A stretch of 64,000 nucleotides of DNA from JANYHF01 sp963732765 (GCA_963732765.1 CAVTAS010000010.1:744001-808000); one strand, 5' to 3'. Shown: positions 45,874-55,108, counted from the first letter of the stretch. Made by a program: numbers and translations. Notes: generated by a model not told the origin, from the sequence alone.

Positions 45874-48800
45874 TCCGCTGCCTCCGCTGTCGTCAGCATC
45901 CGCGCGGAGTTGGAGCGTGGGCTCCATAGCCCGCGCCGCATGGCCTCGTCGAAGCGGCGGCGCATGGCGGCGTCAGCAGCGGGATTGGCGTCGGCGATGA
46001 AGGCTGCGACCGCCGGATCGCCGAGGTAGGCCTCGTACAGACGGTCGAAGTGGCTGCTGGAGATCGCGCCTGAGGTGGCGGCGAAAGTGAAGGCGTTGTC
46101 GACCGTGGAGGCGATTTCCGCCGCACCGCGAAAACCGTGGCGCATCTGGCCGGCGATCCAGCGCGGGCTCGATGCCCGGCCGTGGACGACGCGGGCCGCC
46201 TCTTCGGGAAGGGTGCGCGCGCGCGGTCTTTCCGGCGTGGCGGTGTCGACATGGTAGCCCGCAAGGTCGGTGCGGCCGAGGGCGCGGGCCGCGGCGTGAG
46301 CGCCCCCCTGATGGGCAGCGTAATCGGCCGCTGACAGAATATCGGCCTCCTTGTGATCGTGCACATGCACGAAGGCGTCGGCGCTGGCGAGCCGGACGGC
46401 GAAGGCGCCGGGCATGTTTTCGCTCGCCTGATCGCCCCGATAGGCCGTGGGCGTTGCGTCGAGATAAGTCCGCCCAAGATCCTCGGCCGATTGCCAATCG
46501 CCAGAATCGACGGCATCGGTGATGCCAGCGCCATAAGCCCCGGGGGCGGCGCCGAAGATGCGGTCGCTCGCCTCCGGGTCCGCATGGCGCGAGGCGGCCA
46601 AGGGATTGTCCTCGACGCTTTCGTCCAATCCCGCCACCTTTTCGACGGCGGCGCGGAACAGCCCGAGTTGCATCGGAAAGACATCGCGAAACAGGCCGGA
46701 GATGCGCAGCGTGACATCGATCCGTGGGCGGCCGAGTTCGGCGAGCGCCAGCACCTCGAAGCCGGTGACGCGCGACGAGCCGTGGTCCCAGACCGGGCGC
46801 ACACCCATCAGGTGCAGCGCCGTCGCCAGTTCCTCGCCGCCGGTGCGCAAGGAGGCGGATCCCCAGAGGTCCATGACGATAGCGCGCGGATACTGTCCGT
46901 GATCCTCCAGATAGCGCTGCAGGATGGCCTCGGCTGCGGCGCGGCCATGCGTGACGGCAGTGCGGGTCGGCACGCCGCGCGGCTCGATGGTGGTGAGGTT
47001 GCGCCCGGTCGGCAGCACGTCGCGACGGCCGCGCGAGGGTGCGCCCGCAGGGCCGGGCTTGACGAAGCGTCCGTCAAGGGCGGCAAGCAACGCAGCGCGT
47101 TCGGCGGGACCGGAAGCGGCTACGGCCGGATCGTCACTAGACACTGACTGTCCGAACACGTGCAATCCATCGCGGATTGCCATTTCCTTGATGTCGCACA
47201 GGAAAGCGTCGATGCGAGCGATGGCATCGTTGGCATCGCCGCCGGGTGCCAGGCCAAGTTCGGTGGCCAGCCCAACGCGATGCGCGGCGTCGACGATCTG
47301 CAGGGCAAGTCCTTTGCGGCGGCGTGGATCGAGCCCTTGCGCGGCGGAGAATTCATCGATGAGCTGTTCGATCTCCTTCAACCGTCCATCGAGTTCGGTC
47401 GCCACCAGCGGCGGCGTCAGGTGGCCGATGGTCACCGCACCGAGCCGGCGTTTTGCGGCGGCGGCCTCGCCGGGATCGTTGACGATGAAAGGATAGATCA
47501 CCGGCACGCCGCCGATCAGCGCACGCGGGGCGCAGGCGGCCGAGAGCGCGACGGACTTGCCGGGCAGCCACTCCAATGTTCCGTGAGCGCCCAGATGGAT
47601 CAGCGCATCGATGCCTGCGACTTCGCGCAGCCAGAGATAGAACGCGACATAGGCGTGGCGCGGCGGGATGGCGGGGTCGTGATAGCTCGCTTTGCGGTCA
47701 GCGGCGAGCCCACGCTCGGGTTGCAGGGCCACGAGGATGTGGCCATAGGCGGCGGCGGGCAGGCGGAAGCGGCCATCGACCACTGCTGGATCGGTTTCGG
47801 GCGGCCCCCATGCGGCGAAGATTGAGTTTCGCAGGGCTTCGGGCAGGCGGGCGAAAGCCTCCTTATACTGCGCAATTGGCCAGCGTACACCGCAATCGGG
47901 ATCGGTGACGTCAGCTAGAATTTGGCGCGCGTCAAGTCGATGGTCCGGTGTCCCGGGCAACCCCTCACCCCGGCCCTCTCCCTTGACGGGAGAGGGCCGG
48001 GGTGAGGGGTCGAGACGGACACGGACTTGGTAAGTCCGACCGCGTAGCCCTCGTCCGCCAGCGTCCGCAAAATGCCTTCGGCGCTGGCGGGACCGTCGAG
48101 GCCGACGGCGTGGGCGATCTGGTCAGGGCGGCCGGGATAGGTGGAGAGGATCAGCGCGATCTTGCGTTGCGCGCGCGGGGTGGTGGCGAGACGCGCCCAT
48201 CCCGCGGCGAGATCGGCGACGCCAGCGATCAGGTCGTCGGCCGGCTTGTGCAGATAGGCGGCGAACTGCAGATCCTCAATCCAGGTGTCGCTTTCCTTAA
48301 AGGAGATCGCGCCCGCGCTGAGACGCCCGTCGGCCTCGGGCAGCACGACATGCATGGCGAGATCGCCCGCGCCGAGGCCACGCTGGTCCGACTGCCATTG
48401 TTCGCGCCGGCTGCCGGCCATGACGACCTGCAGCACGGCGGTGTCGGCAGATTCGAGCGGCGAGCCTGAGCCGTCGTCGGCACCGGCTGAGAAAGCTGTG
48501 GCGTTGAGGACCACGCACGGCTTCAGAGCTAGCGAAGCGCTCGCGCACGAATGGAGCCGCTCTCGGAGCTTTTAGGCTGGGGACGAAGATGGCTTCGGGA
48601 TCGAGGCCGCGCGCGATGAGAGCCGTACACAGCGCATCGATTGGGGCGGTATCGGCGGCGAGCACGTAAGAGCGGTAGAAGACGACGGCGACAGGTGCGC
48701 CTTTGCCGGTGGTTGCGCGGTAGACGCCGCAATCGGGCAGCGGGGTGGGAGCGGGCGCTGCCAAAGCCGATCCGGCCGCTTTTGACCCGAGAAAGGCAAT

Positions 48801-49271
48801 GGCAGCGCGCAAATTATCCGCACCACCCGCCGCCATCAGACCATCAGCAGCCGACAGATCGTCAGCCTCCAGCGTGGACATCGCCGAGAGGCGTCCGTCC
48901 GGGCGTCCGTCACCTGGCACCAGAGCCAGCACCTGTCCGCCGGCGCGGCAAGCGGTCGCCAGTTCTTCGAGGCCATAGCGCCAGTACTCGATGCCGCCGA
49001 GCAGGCGCACCAGCACGGCTTTGCTGCCCGCGACGGTCTTTTCAAGGAACATATCCACCGTAAGCGGATGTTTCATGCGCTGCAGATTGGCCAGCCGCAG
49101 CGAAGGCCGCGCCGCGCGTGTGTCCGCGGGCCAGGAACTCCAGGCCGCCGCCAGCGCGTTCAAATCGGAGTCCGAGAACGACAGCACGACGACATCGGCG
49201 GGCGCGAGGTTGAGATCCTCGGCTGGCGCCGTATCGTCAAGTGATGCCTGTTCGCGGACGAGGAGGTGCAT
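45870..49271 (-). CDS. cobN: Cobaltochelatase subunit CobN (two frameshifts, internal palindrome)
   Basis: CobN is the large subunit of the ATP-dependent aerobic cobalt chelatase. About 1134 residues if read through. Part 1 (49271 to about 48530) begins MHLLVREQASLDDTAP and includes MKHPLTVDMFLEKTVAGSKA. Part 2 (about 48530 to 47960) is one frame over: VVLNATAFSAGADDG, RGLGAGDLAMHVVLPEADG and ALILSTYPGRPDQIAHAVGL. Part 3 (47960 to 45870) returns to the first frame, from CGVRWPIAQYKEAFARLPE and IHLGAHGTLEWLPGKSVALS to RGLWSPRSNSARML. The second shift falls in a palindrome at 47960-48010. The partners cobS and cobT are not in the window. Confidence 0.9.
47960..48010. repeat. Perfect hairpin element inside cobN
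   Basis: Arms 47961-47982 and 47988-48009 are perfectly complementary over 22 bp (CCCCTCACCCCGGCCCTCTC in the left arm), plus a flanking A/T pair, with a 5-base loop TTGAC. On the cobN strand it encodes the low-complexity peptide PHPGPLPSRERAGVRG, foreign to CobN. The reading frame changes here. The type resembles coding-region palindromes such as Rickettsia palindromic elements. Confidence 0.88.
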
Positions 49272-49321
49272 GGTGGATCAGCAACCCTTTCCTGTCGATT
49301 GACCCCAAGGCACGTGATAGG

Positions 49322-49473
49322 TCGTCATCCCGGCGAAGGCCGGGACCTGTCCAAGGTGCGGCTCCATCCGTGCGCGCCAATTCTGGCACTCCAGCTGCAC
49401 GGACTGGAGCGTGATGTTGACCTGCGTACCAAGCATAACCTTGGACAGATCCCGGCCTTCGTCGGGATGACGA
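49322..49473. repeat. Composite inverted repeat between cobW and cobN
   Basis: Arms 49322-49357 and 49438-49473 form a 36-nt inverted repeat with two mismatches. Each arm contains a hairpin (CCCGGC...GCCGGG). The interior carries CCAATTCTGGC, also seen as GCAATTCTGGC in the copy at 38273-38421, so the family has a partly conserved core. It lies within the 233-bp gap separating cobW from cobN in the same transcription unit. Confidence 0.85.
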
Positions 49474-49504
49474 GTTGAGCGTGTCGTTTGTCGACGGCTA
49501 AACA

Positions 49505-50551
49505 TCAACCCACCAGCGCCTGAGTAATCCCCGCCTGGTCGATGCCCTTTTCGCCGATCACGACCAGTTTGCCGATGCGCGCCTCGCCGGCTTTCCAGGC
49601 GCGTTCGAAGCGCTGGTCAAAGCGGGTGCCGACGCCTTGCACCAAGAGACGTGTCGGCTTGCCGGCGATGGCGAGATAGCCCTTCAGGCGCAGGATGCCG
49701 AAGCGTTCGGCGGCGGCTTTCGCTTTCTCGATCAGTGCGGCGGGCGAGGGCATTTCGGCCACTTCGACCACGAAGGTATCGAAATCGTCGTGCTCGTGCT
49801 CGGCCTCGTTGTCGTGGCAGGACGGGCGGTTGGCGATGTCGTTTTCGGCTGATGCGGTGAGGCCCAACAGCACATCGGCTGATATGCGGCCCTCGCGGGC
49901 GGCCACCAGCTTTACGCGCGCCGGCACGGTGTTGCGGATGTCGGCGGTGACGCGCACGATATCATCAGCCGTCATCGCATCGGTCTTGTTGAGGACGATC
50001 ATATCGGCGCACATGAGTTGGTCGCCGTAGACTTCTTCCAGCGGATTGTCGTGGTCGAGCGAGGGGTCGGCAGCGCGTTGCGCGGCCACATCGTCGGGAT
50101 CATCCGCGAACTGACCGGCGGCGACAGCGGGGCCGTCAACCACTGTGACCACGCCGTCCACCGTCACCTTGTTGCGGATCTCGGGCCAGGCGAAGGCCTT
50201 TACCAGCGGCTTGGGCAGTGCCAAGCCTGATGTCTCGATGACGATGTGCTCGGGGCGGGGCGAGAGCGCCAGCAGCTTTTCCAGTGTCGGCACGAAGTCG
50301 TCGGCGACGGTGCAGCAGATGCAGCCGTTGCTAAGTTCGACGATGTTCTCGTCCGGGCAATTCTCGATGCCGCAGTTGCGTAAGATTTCGCCGTCGACGC
50401 CCACATCGCCGAACTCGTTGATGATGAGGGCGAGGCGGCGGCCGCCGGCGTTGGCCAACAGGTTGCGGATCATGGTGGTTTTGCCGGCGCCGAGAAATCC
50501 GGTGATGATCGTGCACGGAATTTTCGTAAGCTGAGGGTTCGTGGTGCTCAT
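49505..50551 (-). CDS. cobW: CobW-type metal chaperone GTPase
   Basis: A G3E-family GTPase thought to deliver cobalt to the chelatase. The 348-residue protein has the Walker A motif GFLGAGKTTMIRNLL (about 20-34), the metal-binding CxCC motif in SNGCICCTVADDF, a Walker B-like ETSGLALPKP, the base-specificity motif NKTD, a His-rich stretch with HDNEAEHEHDD, and a C-terminal CobW_C domain. The ATG overlaps the DUF1636 stop by 4 bp. It is expected to be under control of the upstream cobalamin riboswitch. Confidence 0.94.
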   Translation of the reverse strand: MSTTNPQLTKIPCTIITGFLGAGKTTMIRNLLANAGGRRLALIINEFGDVGVDGEILRNCGIENCPDENIVELSNGCICCTVADDFVPTLEKLLALSPRPEHIVIETSGLALPKPLVKAFAWPEIRNKVTVDGVVTVVDGPAVAAGQFADDPDDVAAQRAADPSLDHDNPLEEVYGDQLMCADMIVLNKTDAMTADDIVRVTADIRNTVPARVKLVAAREGRISADVLLGLTASAENDIANRPSCHDNEAEHEHDDFDTFVVEVAEMPSPAALIEKAKAAAERFGILRLKGYLAIAGKPTRLLVQGVGTRFDQRFERAWKAGEARIGKLVVIGEKGIDQAGITQALVG

Positions 50552-50949
50552 GAAACGGGGTCCGGTTGTTTGAAGCCGATGGGGGGCACGCGGGCGACGA
50601 CGCCTTTGCGGAAGGTTTGCGGTCGTTCGCGCCAGGGCACAATGCCGTTGTCGGTGGCGGCGTAGGCCTTGCTGGCAGAGACGACATCGTCAAGGTGCGC
50701 GGCGGGATCGAGGTCGCCGATCAGGTACATGAAGCGGCCCTCGCCGCTCAGCGCAATGGTGAGCGGGCGCTTGCAGACGGCCAGGCACTCGATGGGTTCG
50801 ACGACGATGTCGCTCGCGGTCCCTTCTGAGGCCAGGCGCGCTGATATGGCGGCGGCAAAATCGCGGCCGGGCAGGTCGAACGCCTCCGTCCCGTCCCCAA
50901 GCGGGCGTTTGCAGCTGGTGCAGACGAACAGGGTGACGGGCGCCGGCAT
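50548..50949 (-). CDS. DUF1636 (thioredoxin-like 2Fe-2S ferredoxin-type) protein
   Basis: A 133-residue protein often found beside cobW and cobN in alphaproteobacteria. Cysteines are placed as in thioredoxin-like ferredoxins: LFVCTSCKRPLGDG near the start and IECLAVCKRPLTIAL in the middle. FMYLIGDLDPAAHLDD follows and the C-terminus is RVPPIGFKQPDP. A role as an electron donor or metal-handling partner is likely but unproved. The ATG at 50949 lies 2 bp from the cbtA stop; the gene is coupled to cobW. Confidence 0.85.
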   Translation of the reverse strand: MPAPVTLFVCTSCKRPLGDGTEAFDLPGRDFAAAISARLASEGTASDIVVEPIECLAVCKRPLTIALSGEGRFMYLIGDLDPAAHLDDVVSASKAYAATDNGIVPWRERPQTFRKGVVARVPPIGFKQPDPVS

Positions 50950-50951
50950 GA

Positions 50952-51650
50952 TCAGGATGCTCCCGTCTGTTCGCCACGGGCCCAGAAGTAGCCAGCGAAC
51001 CAGCCGGTGAGCGCCCAGAACACCGCCTGGATGGCCAGGCTGCGGCCGGCGAAGGCGGCGGCGAGTTCCGCCGGAACGGTGCTGGTGAGAATGACGGGAT
51101 GGGGGGCGCCAACGATATGGGGGATGGCGAACAGGAGCGCGGCCAGCCCGACGGCCCAGGAGGATTTCTGGCGCAGCACCAGCCAGAGCGCGACGGCAGT
51201 GGCAAGGGCCGTTCCCAGCCACCAGAACTGGCGCAGGTTGAGATCGCCCATAGCCGCGCCCGGCAAGTCTGGCGCCAAGCCCAGCGCGGGGGCGAGCCCG
51301 GTCACGGCAAAGCCCGCCAATCCCCAGCCCAGCGCCGATCCCGTGGTCACCCGCTCGCCCAGCGTCTGCATGACCGCGAGCAGCATGAGCGCAAAGCCGA
51401 CCGCCGCGCCAATGGTGGTTACGGTGGTGATGGCGGCGCGGCGAATGTCGACGGTGGGCGGGCCGGGATCGGCTGTCGGCGGGGCGGTTTCGGCAACCTC
51501 GGCACCGGAAGCGTCGTGATGATGCGGCGCGATTTCATAGGTTTCGGCGGCCATAATCAGCGGCACCACCAGGGTCTGCTGCATTACCGACGTAACGAGG
51601 CCCGCGAGGCAGCCCGCGAGCAGCGCGACAAAGACGAGACGATTGAGCAC
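50952..51650 (-). CDS. cbtA: CbtA family cobalt transporter subunit
   Basis: A 232-residue membrane protein with about five transmembrane helices. It begins LNRLVFVALLAGCLAGLVTSVMQQ and has a periplasmic His-rich loop (APHHHDASG), then LGWGLAGFAVTGLAPALGL, AVGLAALLFAIPHIVGAPHP and AVFWALTGWFAGYF. CbtA and CbtB were predicted as a cobalt importer from their cobalamin riboswitch control and synteny. The start is GTG at 51650, with GGGGATC upstream. Confidence 0.9.
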   Translation of the reverse strand: MLNRLVFVALLAGCLAGLVTSVMQQTLVVPLIMAAETYEIAPHHHDASGAEVAETAPPTADPGPPTVDIRRAAITTVTTIGAAVGFALMLLAVMQTLGERVTTGSALGWGLAGFAVTGLAPALGLAPDLPGAAMGDLNLRQFWWLGTALATAVALWLVLRQKSSWAVGLAALLFAIPHIVGAPHPVILTSTVPAELAAAFAGRSLAIQAVFWALTGWFAGYFWARGEQTGAS

Positions 51651-51762
51651 GGGTGATCCCCAAACGCACACTGGGTGTCAGGCACCTAGCGCGCCTGCAC
51701 CTCTGGTACATAGGCAAGTGAGTTGATTGGCGCGCAAAGTTCCTGACGCCGAGTCACTCGGC

Positions 51763-51972
51763 TTAATGGCAGGGGAACGCCATGGTGTGGCGCGTGTCGT
51801 GCGCGGCGTCGTGCAGCGCGGCCGACTGCGCAAAGCCGACCAGGAACACGAGGCCCGCGCCGAGCGCGAAGGCAGCGGCCAGCGAGGCGCGCGCGGCCGT
51901 GCGCGTACGATCGACCGGGAGCCCGGCGGTATCGGCTGAGGTCATGACTTTGGCGTCGGGCTTGTTGTTCAT
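51763..51972 (-). CDS. cbtB: CbtB family cobalt transporter subunit
   Basis: A 69-residue protein with one transmembrane helix (LAAAFALGAGLVFLVGFAQ) and the hallmark His-rich C-terminus HDAAHDTRHTMAFPCH, which probably captures Co2+ in the periplasm for CbtA. The ATG at 51972 follows CAGGAGACC. It is the first gene after the cobalamin riboswitch. In the 112 bp between it and cbtA is a small stem GCCGAG/CTCGGC (about 51748-51762), which might attenuate read-through. Confidence 0.92.
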   Translation of the reverse strand: MNNKPDAKVMTSADTAGLPVDRTRTAARASLAAAFALGAGLVFLVGFAQSAALHDAAHDTRHTMAFPCH

Positions 51973-52019
51973 GTCAGGTCTCCTGCTCCGCCCCACCGGC
52001 GGGCTACGGGTTTCAGTCT

Positions 52020-52175
52020 CATCGACGGCCGGTCTCCTGGCTCGCGGCTCGGATGTCGCAGATCGCCTTCCCGGCTTCTCGCCAGTGGCCGATGACCTGA
52101 AACTCGCCGTTTACAGTTGCGGGGGCAGCTCCGGACTACACACCGGATTCCCAAAGGCACCGTCAATCGGGGGAA
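52020..52175 (-). promoter_or_regulatory. Cobalamin (B12) riboswitch
   Basis: On the minus strand, in order: GGTGCC with GGGAATCCGGTG (about 52141-52160), the GAGCTGCCCCCGCAACTGT core (about 52112-52130), the GCCACTGG element (about 52082-52090), AGAAGCCGGGAAGGC, and the B12 box AGCCAGGAGACCGGC (about 52028-52042). All conserved blocks of the class are in the right order. It ends about 50 bp before cbtB and should shut down cobalt import and the cob unit when adenosylcobalamin is plentiful. Confidence 0.95.
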
Positions 52176-52187
52176 GATAGCCTAAGC

Positions 52188-53150
52188 TCAAGCGCTGTCA
52201 ATCGCGGCGCGGTGGCGGGGGAAATCGCGATCGGTCACCACGGCTTGTGCGCGCGCGAACCGCTTGGCGGCATAGGCGCGAAAATCGTCGGCCGGATTGC
52301 CATTGGCGTGCTGGATCAGGCCCCATAGCGTCCACAGCAGGTCGCACATGGCTTTGTAGACCACGATGCGCGCCAGCTCGGCGGGCTTGGGTTCGCCGCC
52401 GAAATAAGCTGATATAAGTTCGCGCTCTTCCTTCGGGGTTAGATTGCATTCCACGATGGCGTCGCCGAGATCCCACATCGGATCGTTCATACCCGAAAAC
52501 TCCCAATCGACCAGGAACATGCGGGTTCCCGTGTCGAGAAAGTTATCGGGCAACAGGTCGCAATGGCAGGCGACCTGCGGGATCGGACGCCGGGCGAGCG
52601 ACTGGCGCAACTCGTCGCACAGGCCCAACATATCGGTGAGGCCCTGCGGCAGCTGCGTTGGCTGCTTGGCCAGCACGCTGAGATATTCGTCGAGCATGCC
52701 GAAGAGATCGAACTGGAATTCGAACTTGGCGCCGCCGGTGTGGAGCCGCCGCAACACCTCGCCGGCCCGGCGCGGCGCGCCCGGATTGGCGCGGAACAGC
52801 GACACCGTCATAGGCATGGCGCGCGCCCACTCGGTGACCGCGATACCGGACTCGGCATTGCAGTAGATCAGCTCGGGGCTGACCTTAATTCGGGAGGTCT
52901 CGCGCAACGCCACGGCCTCGAAATTGCGGTCGATATAATCGGACGTGCCCTCGCCCGCCAGCCGCAACACATAGGCATCGCCATTGCATTCGACCTTGAA
53001 GACGCTGTTGGTCAGCCCACCCAGCCGGCTGATCCTGACGTTGTCGGGGCGCTCGGAGCGGAAGAAGTCGATCCGGGCCAGAGCAGCGCGCGCGCCGGCG
53101 ATGTCGGCGGCGGCAGGGTCGATGGCGATGTCGCGGGCGGTGTTTTGCAT
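52188..53150 (-). CDS. Choline/aminoglycoside-kinase-like phosphotransferase
   Basis: A 320-residue kinase of the APH/choline kinase (LicA-like) fold. The nucleotide-binding lobe shows ISRLGGLTNSVFKVE and YVLRLAGEGTSDYID. The catalytic loop is ACHCDLLPDNFL (Brenner motif), and the metal-binding motif is LVDWEFSGMNDPMWDLGDA, closer to choline/ethanolamine kinases than to drug kinases. The substrate could be choline, a choline-like compound or thiamine. It lies just upstream of the riboswitch and is not obviously in the cob unit. Confidence 0.85.
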   Translation of the reverse strand: MQNTARDIAIDPAAADIAGARAALARIDFFRSERPDNVRISRLGGLTNSVFKVECNGDAYVLRLAGEGTSDYIDRNFEAVALRETSRIKVSPELIYCNAESGIAVTEWARAMPMTVSLFRANPGAPRRAGEVLRRLHTGGAKFEFQFDLFGMLDEYLSVLAKQPTQLPQGLTDMLGLCDELRQSLARRPIPQVACHCDLLPDNFLDTGTRMFLVDWEFSGMNDPMWDLGDAIVECNLTPKEERELISAYFGGEPKPAELARIVVYKAMCDLLWTLWGLIQHANGNPADDFRAYAAKRFARAQAVVTDRDFPRHRAAIDSA

Positions 53151-53225
53151 GACACATTATCGCAGATTCGCAGGACGGATGCATTCCCGCACGAATCACG
53201 CTGAGAATCGGGCTTTTATGGGGGG

Positions 53226-53513
53226 TTAGAAGCGCAATCGCTTGTGATTTCGGCCGATGGTGGCGGCGACGATTTCGCTGATGGCCCAAGCCACGCCGGC
53301 CAAGAGCGCCGTCAGCACGCCCCAGATCGAGAGTGGGGCAAGCAACTGCAGGCTGGTGAGCTCATCGCTGATATCGAGGCCACGCACGACGCAGCCGACT
53401 TCCACGAAGCGGCAGCCGATCAGGGCAGCCGCTGCGTCGCCCGCCGCCGTGGCGATGATCGGCAACAGGCAGAGCAGCAGAACGATCACGAAGGTCCAGC
53501 GCAAAGTCCGCAT
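53226..53513 (-). CDS. Small two-helix membrane protein
   Basis: A 95-residue protein not assigned to a family. A hydrophobic N-terminal helix or signal (TFVIVLLLCLLPIIATAAG) is followed by a short Cys-containing loop (IGCRFVEVGCVVRGLD), a second helix (LLAPLSIWGVLTALLAGVAWAI) and a basic tail NHKRLRF. The paired cysteines in the exported loop may form a disulfide. The ATG at 53513 is the first in frame. It lies between the kinase and DUF1467 genes on the same strand. Confidence 0.65.
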   Translation of the reverse strand: MRTLRWTFVIVLLLCLLPIIATAAGDAAAALIGCRFVEVGCVVRGLDISDELTSLQLLAPLSIWGVLTALLAGVAWAISEIVAATIGRNHKRLRF

Positions 53514-53543
53514 CGCAAGATAGGTCCGTTTGAGCGGTCTCCT

Positions 53544-53819
53544 TCAGCCGCCGGGCGCTTCCGGCCGGCGCAAGGGCAGTCCGATCCGGGTCAGCAGATC
53601 ATACTCGATGGATAAGACGATCAGGCCGAGAATTGCCGCGGCGATTGCGCTGGTGATTAACGCCACGCGCAGCAATTTGGGGGCGTCGGGAGCCGAGGCT
53701 GGGGTGCCGGGAACCCGCGTTCCGGCTTCCTGCTGCGAGCGGCCTGCGAACGGCAGCACAGCGAACAGCACAGTCCACCAGACCACGAAGTAGATTGCGA
53801 TGGCGAAGGGAATGCTCAC
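53544..53819 (-). CDS. DUF1467 family membrane protein
   Basis: A 91-residue membrane protein. It starts with FAIAIYFVVWWTVLFAVLPF, the family signature, has a polar loop, and a second helix LLRVALITSAIAAAILGLIVLS. DUF1467 genes follow mce in most alphaproteobacteria; the function is unknown. The start is GTG at 53819, overlapping the TGA of mce (GTGA), so the two are coupled. Confidence 0.88.
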   Translation of the reverse strand: MSIPFAIAIYFVVWWTVLFAVLPFAGRSQQEAGTRVPGTPASAPDAPKLLRVALITSAIAAAILGLIVLSIEYDLLTRIGLPLRRPEAPGG

Positions 53820-54220
53820 GCCTGCTCCAGTTCGATGAGGGTGCCGGTGAAGTCTTTTGGATGCAGAAACAGCACAGGGCGGCCGTGCGCCCCGATCCTT
53901 GGCTGGCCGTCGCCAAGCATGCGCGCGCCGGACGCGACGAGCTTATCGCGCGCGGCCAGGATGTCGACCACTTCGTAGCACAGGTGGTGCAAGCCGCCGT
54001 CCGGATTGCGCTCAAGGAACTTGGTGATCGGCGAGGCAGGGCCTAGCGGTTCGAGAAGTTCGATCTTGGTGTTGGGCAGGGTGATGAACACAACTGTTAC
54101 GCCGTGCTCAGGTTGAGGCAGCGGCGCCGAAACCTCCGCTCCAAGAGTATCGCGATAGAGCGCACTGGCACTAGCCAGATCCGGCACGGCGATGGCGACG
54201 TGGTTGAGGCGACCGATCAT
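53816..54220 (-). CDS. mce: Methylmalonyl-CoA epimerase
   Basis: This enzyme interconverts (R)- and (S)-methylmalonyl-CoA in propionate degradation, upstream of the B12-dependent mutase. The 134-residue protein has the glyoxalase-fold motifs MIGRLNHVAIAVPDLASA, a conserved PNTKIELLEPLG segment, GGLHHLCYEV with the metal His, and LFLHPKDFTGTLIELEQ at the end. The ATG at 54220 is certain from the conserved opening; a longer frame runs upstream into the repeat array. It connects functionally to the cobalamin genes nearby. Confidence 0.94.
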   Translation of the reverse strand: MIGRLNHVAIAVPDLASASALYRDTLGAEVSAPLPQPEHGVTVVFITLPNTKIELLEPLGPASPITKFLERNPDGGLHHLCYEVVDILAARDKLVASGARMLGDGQPRIGAHGRPVLFLHPKDFTGTLIELEQA

Positions 54221-54261
54221 GAGGCGTCCACAGACTAAATACCAGGCACCGCTCTTTTTTT

Positions 54262-55100
54262 CCTTCTCCCCCTCCTTAGGGGGAGAAGGTGGCCGCCGAC
54301 CCGCATTAGCGGGGAGGATGACGGCCGGATGAGGGGCGGGAGCTTGCTCCGTTCGCGTCGTACGGGCGACGAGCAAGCGCCTGCCCCTCACCGACCGCGT
54401 GGCTCTTGCCGCAAAGGGGCGGCTGCGAGACGCGGTCTCCTCTCCCCCAAAAATGGGGGAGAGGGAGTTCCTGCCTTCTCCCCCTCCTTAGGGGGAGAAG
54501 GTGGCCGCCGACCCGCATTAGCGGGGAGGATGACGGCCGGATGAGGGGCGGGAGCTTGCTCCGTTCGCGTCGTACGGGCGACGAGCAAGCGCCTGCCCCT
54601 CACCGACCGCGTGGCTCTTGCCGCAAAGGGGCGGCTGCGAGACGCGGTCTCCTCTCCCCCAAAAATGGGGGAGAGGGAGTTCCTGCCTTCTCCCCCTCCT
54701 TAGGGGGAGAAGGTGGCCGCCGACCCGCATTAGCGGGGAGGATGACGGCCGGATGAGGGGCGGGAGCTTGCTCCGTTCGCGTCGTACGGGCGAAGAGCAA
54801 GCGCCTGCCCCTCACCGACCGCGTGGCTCTTGCCGCAAAGGGGCGGCTGCGAGACGCGGTCTCCTCTCCCCCAAAAATGGGGGAGAGGGAGTTCCTGCCT
54901 TCTCCCCCTCCTTAGGGGGAGAAGGTGGCCGCCGACCCGCATTAGCGGGGAGGATGACGGCCGGATGAGGGGCGGGAGCTTGCTCCGTTCGCGTCGTACG
55001 GGCGACGAGCAAGCGCCTGCCCCTCACCGACCGCGTGGCTCTTGCCGCAAAGGGGCGGCTGCGAGACGCGGTCTCCTCTCCCCCAAAAATGGGGGAGAGG
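54262..55100. repeat. Four tandem copies of a 212-bp three-hairpin repeat
   Basis: Copies start at 54262, 54474, 54686 and 54898, exactly 212 bp apart, and appear identical except for one base at 54794 (A instead of C) in copy 3; the last copy lacks the 9-bp linker. Each unit has a left hairpin (CCTTCTCCCCCTCCTTAGGG...), a central stem (54331-54349 with 54371-54389 in copy 1) and a right hairpin (CTCCCCCAAAAATGGGGGAG). The array fills the space between rnj (stop 55109) and mce (start 54220). Small ORFs that recur in each copy are not genes. Confidence 0.95.
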
Positions 55101-55108
55101 AAAGAAAA

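Noticed and set aside
52188..53150. Aminoglycoside resistance kinase
   Set aside because: The metal motif and N-terminal lobe fit choline/ethanolamine kinase-like proteins; nothing indicates a drug substrate.
54262..55100. CRISPR array
   Set aside because: The repeat unit is 212 bp and the whole unit repeats without unique spacers; there are no cas genes.
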